Shown here: in pieces, positions 22,995 to 26,078 of the stretch
Numbering within the stretch: the stretch's first letter is position 1
Layout of the letters: every line of letters starts with the position of its first letter
NCBI GenBank assembly: GCA_905211615.1
Contig: CAJMBB010000008.1
Span: forward strand, 1 to 26,078
DNA length: 26,078 nucleotides
DNA from: an uncultured Collinsella sp.
Lineage (GTDB): Bacteria; Actinomycetota; Coriobacteriia; Coriobacteriales; Coriobacteriaceae
Direction of reading: 5' to 3'
The notes under the pieces: model-generated
What the model was told of the DNA's origin: nothing
Seen by the model: only the letters and a program-made list of their open reading frames with translations
Database searches by the model: none
Program-made: the position numbers and the translations under genes

Positions 22995-23531
22995 TTAAGC
23001 GATGACAGCGACCTGGTTAAAGTCGAGCTCGACCGGCGTCTCGCGACCAAAGATCATCAGCGTGACCTTGAGCTTGCCAGCCTCGGTGTTAACCTCGGAG
23101 ACCTTGCCATCAAAGTCGGTAAGCGGGCCATCGGTGACGCGGACGGACGTGCCGACCTCGATATCAACCGACGTACGCTTGGGCGAATCGCCCTTACCGG
23201 GACGACGAGTCATCTTATTGTACTCGTCGCGGGAAAGCGGAGCGGGCTTACCGTTGCCGCCCAGGAAACCGGTGACGCCGGGCGTGTTACGAACACACGT
23301 CCAAGCATCGTCATCCATCTCCATGCGGACCAGGACATAACCCGGGAAAATCTTGGAATCCTTGGTCTCACGCTTGCCACCCTCTTTAATCTCGGTGACG
23401 CGCTCCATAGGAATCTCGATATCAAAGATACGGTCCTGCATGCCCATAGTCTCGATGCGATGCTCGAGATCGGACTTAACGCGGTTCTCGTATCCAGAGT
23501 AAGTGTGAACGACGTACCAACGCTTAGACAT
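22995..23531 (-). CDS. nusG: Transcription termination/antitermination factor NusG
   Basis: A 178-aa RNA-polymerase-binding elongation factor. The N-terminal NGN domain starts MSKRWYVVHTYSGYENRVK and contains KIFPGYVLVRMEM and TPGVTGFLG. The C-terminal KOW domain reads GPLTDFDGKVSEV through MIFGRETPVELDFNQV. It lacks the long acidic N-terminal extension seen in some actinobacteria. ATG 23531 has GAGGGG 7 bases upstream, and the site overlaps the secE stop; the gap between the two genes is 3 bases, so they are translationally linked. Confidence 0.98.
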   Translation of the reverse strand: MSKRWYVVHTYSGYENRVKSDLEHRIETMGMQDRIFDIEIPMERVTEIKEGGKRETKDSKIFPGYVLVRMEMDDDAWTCVRNTPGVTGFLGGNGKPAPLSRDEYNKMTRRPGKGDSPKRTSVDIEVGTSVRVTDGPLTDFDGKVSEVNTEAGKLKVTLMIFGRETPVELDFNQVAVIA

Positions 23532-23534
23532 GGT

Positions 23535-23873
23535 TTAGCCCCTCAATCCAGAGAACAGAGCAAGAGCCTCGCCAAAGCCAGCATCGAGCAGAGCGATGAC
23601 GACGCCGACGACGATCAGAGAAGCGCAAACGACAACCGAGTAGTTCACGAGCTCCTTCTTATCGGGCCACGTGACACGCTTCATCTCGGACTTGACCGAA
23701 GCGAAATACTTCTTGGTGCGGGCGAAGAAACCAGGCTTCTCGTTCTTCTTGGACTTCGCAGCCTTCTCGTTCTTCTTGGCAACGGCCTTCTTGGCCTCAA
23801 CCTTGGAGTTGGCGGCAGCTTTGTTGGCAGGTGCCGGCTGCTGAGCCTTCTTCTTGTTCTTCTTGTTGGCCAT
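23535..23873 (-). CDS. secE: Preprotein translocase subunit SecE
   Basis: A 112-aa membrane subunit of the SecYEG export channel. The single transmembrane helix is near residues 76-96 (YSVVVCASLIVVGVVIALLD), preceded by the conserved amphipathic segment with SVKSEMKRVTWPDKKELVN. The N-terminal ~50 residues are an unusually lysine- and alanine-rich low-complexity tail that is absent from the minimal SecE of many Firmicutes. ATG 23873 has GGAGGT 7 bases upstream. It is immediately followed by nusG. A stem-loop separates it from the upstream tRNA gene. Confidence 0.96.
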   Translation of the reverse strand: MANKKNKKKAQQPAPANKAAANSKVEAKKAVAKKNEKAAKSKKNEKPGFFARTKKYFASVKSEMKRVTWPDKKELVNYSVVVCASLIVVGVVIALLDAGFGEALALFSGLRG

Positions 23874-23912
23874 TTGGGTTACCTCCGCGCAATGCGCTTA
23901 TACATGAGTAAA

Positions 23913-23940
23913 CCGTAAGCCCCCAAGTGGGAGCTTACGG
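23913..23940 (-). terminator. Stem-loop between trnW and secE
   Basis: CCGTAAGC (23913-23920) pairs with GCTTACGG (23933-23940), with three more C-G pairs inside past one mismatch and an AAGT loop. On the minus strand it is followed by TTTACTC. It may attenuate read-through from rpmG-trnW into secE-nusG or mark the tRNA processing end. Confidence 0.5.
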
Positions 23941-23949
23941 AATAATGAC

Positions 23950-24025
23950 TGGCACGCCAGGAAGGACTCGAACCCTCAACACTCGGTTTTGGAGACCGAT
24001 GCTCTACCAATTGAACTACTGGCGT
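23950..24025 (-). tRNA. trnW: tRNA-Trp (anticodon CCA)
   Basis: A 76-nt tRNA with a 7-bp acceptor stem ACGCCAG/CTGGCGT, discriminator G and encoded CCA. The anticodon loop reads CTCCAAA, giving anticodon CCA. The T-arm contains GGTTCGAGTCC. It lies between rpmG and secE, a placement known in several bacterial groups, and is probably cut from the operon transcript. Confidence 0.97.
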
Positions 24026-24038
24026 ATGTGACTAGAGA

Positions 24039-24188
24039 CTAGCGAGTCTCTTTGTGCAGCGTGTGGTGACGGCACCAGGGGCAATACTTCTTGATCTCCA
24101 TACGATCAGGCATGGTCGACTTGTTCTTGGTGGTCGTATAGTTGCGGCGCTTGCACTCAGTGCACGCAAGAGTAACTAGAGTACGCAT
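24039..24188 (-). CDS. rpmG: 50S ribosomal protein L33 (zinc-binding type)
   Basis: A 49-aa large-subunit protein. It reads MRTLVTLACTECKRRNYTTTK at the start and ends HHTLHKETR. Two CxxC pairs, Cys9/Cys12 and Cys36/Cys39, make it the zinc-ribbon (C+) form, whose paralogue swaps with a cysteine-free form under zinc limitation in some bacteria. GGAT 4 bases before ATG 24188 is a weak ribosome site, with GAAAGG further upstream. It is the first gene of the unit after a strong promoter, and trnW begins 13 bases beyond its stop. Confidence 0.96.
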   Translation of the reverse strand: MRTLVTLACTECKRRNYTTTKNKSTMPDRMEIKKYCPWCRHHTLHKETR

Positions 24189-24233
24189 GTATCCTGAACC
24201 TTTCATTTCCGCCCCGTACGGGCACGAGTTATT

Positions 24234-24263
24234 ACTTTATCAGCTCCACGTAAGTGCTGTCAA
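24234..24263 (-). promoter_or_regulatory. Strong promoter of the rpmG-trnW-secE-nusG-rplK-rplA unit
   Basis: On the minus strand a perfect TTGACA (24258-24263) and TAAAGT (24234-24239) are separated by 18 bases. The -10 is 46 bases before the rpmG start. Confidence 0.8.
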
Positions 24264-24408
24264 TGAAAACCTCGAGTCAATTGGTTCTCGGTGGATCCAT
24301 TCATATTTGGAACACATCAATGAAGCCATCGAGAGCTAATCGACGGTGCATCCAGGACCATTATCGATCCTCTCGACACCAGCAACGGCTCAATATCCAT
24401 TGCAGAAA

Positions 24409-24440
24409 AGAACCCGGCACCCATATAAGTGCCGGGTTCT
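24409..24440 (-). terminator. Terminator of tuf
   Basis: AGAACCCGGCAC (24409-24420) pairs perfectly with GTGCCGGGTTCT (24429-24440) around an 8-base loop. On the minus strand it is followed by TTTCTGC, 28 bases after the tuf stop. Confidence 0.88.
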
Positions 24441-24467
24441 CTAAGTCAGCTATATCAAAGAGCTAAT

Positions 24468-25658
24468 TTACTCAATGATCGTGGAGACGATGCCCGAACC
24501 GACGGTGTGGCCACCCTCGCGGATAGCGAAGCGCAGGCCCTCCTCCATGGCGATCGGGTGGATGAGGTCGCCCTCGATGGTGATGTGGTCACCAGGCATA
24601 GCCATCTCGGTGCCCTCGGGGAGCTTGACCGTACCGGTAACGTCGGTGGTACGGAAGTAGAACTGAGGACGATAACCATCGAAGAACGGGGTGTGACGGC
24701 CGCCCTCCTCCTTGGTCAGAACGTAGATCTCGCCGGTGAACTTGGTGTGCGGGGTAACCGAACCGGGCTTGCAGAGAACCTGGCCGCGCTCGATGTCCTC
24801 ACGCTTGATGCCGCGGAGCAGCAGACCGACGTTGTCGCCAGCCTCGCAGAAGTCCATGGACTTACGGAACATCTCGATACCGGTAACGACGGTGTTCTGG
24901 GTATCCTTGATGCCGACGATTTCGACGGGCTCGTTGAGCTTGAGCTCACCGCGCTCGACACGGCCAGTAGCAACGGTACCACGACCGGAGATGGTCATAA
25001 CGTCCTCAACGGCCATCAGGAACGGGAGGTCGTTGTTACGAGCAGGCGTCGGGATGTACTCGTCGACGGCCTTCATGAGCTCGCGAATGGCGTCCATCCA
25101 CTTGGCGTCGCCCTCGAGAGCGCCCAGAGCGGAGCCACGGATGACGGGGATGTCGTCGCCGGGGAAATCGTACTCGGAGAGGAGCTCACGGGTCTCCATC
25201 TCGACGAGGTCGATGAGCTCGTCATCGTCGACCATGTCGCACTTGTTCAGGAAGACGACGATGTAGGGAACGCCGACCTGACGGGCGAGTAGGATGTGCT
25301 CGCGGGTCTGAGCCATGGGGCCGTCGGTAGCAGCGATGACCAGGATAGCGCCGTCCATCTGAGCAGCGCCGGAGATCATGTTCTTGACGTAGTCAGCGTG
25401 GCCCGGGCAGTCAACGTGAGCGTAGTGACGGGCAGCAGTCTCGTACTCGACGTGGGAGACGGAGATCGTAATGCCGCGCTCGCGCTCCTCGGGAGCCTTG
25501 TCGATGTTCTCGAACGCAGTGAAGTCAGCCTTGCAGCCCTCGGTCTCGGAGAGAACCTTGGTGATGGCAGCGGTCAGCGTGGTCTTGCCGTGGTCAACGT
25601 GGCCGATAGTGCCGATGTTAACGTGCGGCAGAGAACGGTCAAATTTTTCCTTTGCCAT
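24468..25658 (-). CDS. tuf: Elongation factor Tu
   Basis: A 396-aa GTPase that delivers aminoacyl-tRNA to the ribosome. The G domain has G1 GHVDHGKT, switch I ERERGITIS, G3 DCPGHADYVKNM, G4 NKCD and G5 SALGALEG. Domains II and III follow, with TGRVERGELKLNEPVEIVG and the ending FAIREGGHTVGSGIVSTIIE. Length is normal. ATG 25658 follows a strong GAGGAGGA site. It lies 92 bases after fusA and has its own promoter in that gap as well as possible read-through. Codon use is extremely biased, as expected for one of the most abundant proteins. Confidence 0.99.
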   Translation of the reverse strand: MAKEKFDRSLPHVNIGTIGHVDHGKTTLTAAITKVLSETEGCKADFTAFENIDKAPEERERGITISVSHVEYETAARHYAHVDCPGHADYVKNMISGAAQMDGAILVIAATDGPMAQTREHILLARQVGVPYIVVFLNKCDMVDDDELIDLVEMETRELLSEYDFPGDDIPVIRGSALGALEGDAKWMDAIRELMKAVDEYIPTPARNNDLPFLMAVEDVMTISGRGTVATGRVERGELKLNEPVEIVGIKDTQNTVVTGIEMFRKSMDFCEAGDNVGLLLRGIKREDIERGQVLCKPGSVTPHTKFTGEIYVLTKEEGGRHTPFFDGYRPQFYFRTTDVTGTVKLPEGTEMAMPGDHITIEGDLIHPIAMEEGLRFAIREGGHTVGSGIVSTIIE

Positions 25659-25704
25659 TGTGGATTTCCTCCTCGTAAAATGAAATCTAAGTCACGATAA
25701 ACTT

Positions 25705-25733
25705 ATTCTACTTCAAATTGCATGAAAATGCAA
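25705..25733 (-). promoter_or_regulatory. tuf promoter in the fusA-tuf gap
   Basis: On the minus strand TTGCAT (25728-25733) and TAGAAT (25705-25710) are spaced 17 bases apart. The -35 forms one arm of a short TTGCAT/ATGCAA inverted repeat. The region is A+T-rich compared with its surroundings. Confidence 0.65.
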
Positions 25734-25750
25734 TAGGCAGAGCAGATATT

Positions 25751-26078
25751 TTAGTCGTTGTTTTTGGTGCGCGAGTCGATGATCTTCTCCTGAATGCTCT
25801 TCGGCACTTCAGTGTAGTGGCTCGGCTGCATGGTGTACTGGCCACGGCCCTGCGTACGGGAACGCAGAGTGGTAGCGTAACCAAACATCTCGCTCAGCGG
25901 TACAGCAGCGGAGATCGCCTGTACGCCGCCGCGCGGCTCCATGCCCTGGATCTGGCCGCGGCGGGAGTTCAGGTCGCCGATAACGTCGCCCATGTACTCA
26001 TCGGGGACGATGACACAGACCTTCATGATCGGCTCGAGCAGCTGCGGATCGGACTTCTTGAGGGCGTCCTTGATAGCC
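25751..26078 (-). CDS. fusA: Elongation factor G, C-terminal part (5' end beyond window)
   Basis: The last ~109 residues of the translocation GTPase EF-G. They cover the end of domain IV (AIKDALKKSDPQLLEPIM) and domain V (VCVIVPDEYMGDVIGDLNSRRGQIQGME, then AAVPLSEMFGYATTLRSRTQGRGQYTM), ending EKIIDSRTKNND. The catalytic G domain lies to the right of the window. It is followed by tuf on the same strand, the usual str-operon order. Confidence 0.98.
   Translation of the reverse strand, partial: AIKDALKKSDPQLLEPIMKVCVIVPDEYMGDVIGDLNSRRGQIQGMEPRGGVQAISAAVPLSEMFGYATTLRSRTQGRGQYTMQPSHYTEVPKSIQEKIIDSRTKNND

Noticed and set aside
21813..23918. A 701-codon plus-strand frame opposite rplA, rplK, nusG and secE
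   Set aside because: It runs across four certain ribosomal/transcription genes and their gaps; it is a product of their codon bias, not a gene.
24142..24466. Small plus-strand open frames between rpmG and tuf
   Set aside because: They overlap rpmG, its promoter and the tuf terminator and show no ribosome site or domain.

Overview
The window is a high-GC stretch with short intergenic gaps and strong Shine-Dalgarno sites. It carries a right-hand translation block in the order fusA, tuf, rpmG, trnW(CCA), secE, nusG, rplK, rplA. The lysine/alanine-rich SecE tail, zinc-type L33, FeoA-FeoB fusion, free-standing glucose-type EIIA, near-exclusive CGC arginine use in most genes and the style of the terminators suggest an actinobacterium of the class Coriobacteriia, most likely Collinsella-like. 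This placement is an inference from gene content and composition, not from a database search.

Layout. (1) 1-3637, minus strand: a pair of half-size ABC exporters. The first runs off the left edge. The second is a chimera whose first ~90 residues come from an MFS drug/sugar-efflux permease. (2) 3758-6118, minus: a FeoAB ferrous-iron transporter with a probable metal-regulator operator. Upstream of it is a 634-bp gene-free region holding three tandem self-complementary ~61-bp repeats. (3) 6753-10008: an APA-family basic amino-acid antiporter and a dimethylarginine dimethylaminohydrolase (DDAH) on the minus strand, divergent from a GntR/FCD regulator, with a perfect ATTGTATACAAT palindrome in the shared control region. 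(4) 10281-11183, minus: an alpha/beta-hydrolase. (5) 11426-13574, plus: glucose-type PTS EIIA, then asparaginyl-tRNA synthetase. (6) 13834-17674, plus: a WYL-like regulator, then a substrate-binding lipoprotein, permease and ATPase of the TrpXYZ type. (7) 17832-21495, plus: a decayed secreted-protein start, an MscS channel, and a two-gene unit joining a cytosolic ParB-like/BMP fusion to a metallophosphoesterase by an ATGA overlap. (8) 21621-26078, minus: the translation and transcription block.

Three regions may hold unfamiliar biology. The ParB-like/BMP protein with its coupled phosphoesterase looks like an intracellular ligand sensor, not a transporter part. The DDAH/antiporter/GntR cluster looks built to use host-type methylated arginines. 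A family of stem-loops with GGGACA at the start of the loop follows several consecutive plus-strand genes between 17.6 and 21.5 kb. The ABC/MFS chimera near 3.38 kb could be a real fusion but could equally be an assembly join, and should be settled before anything left of it is assigned to this genome.
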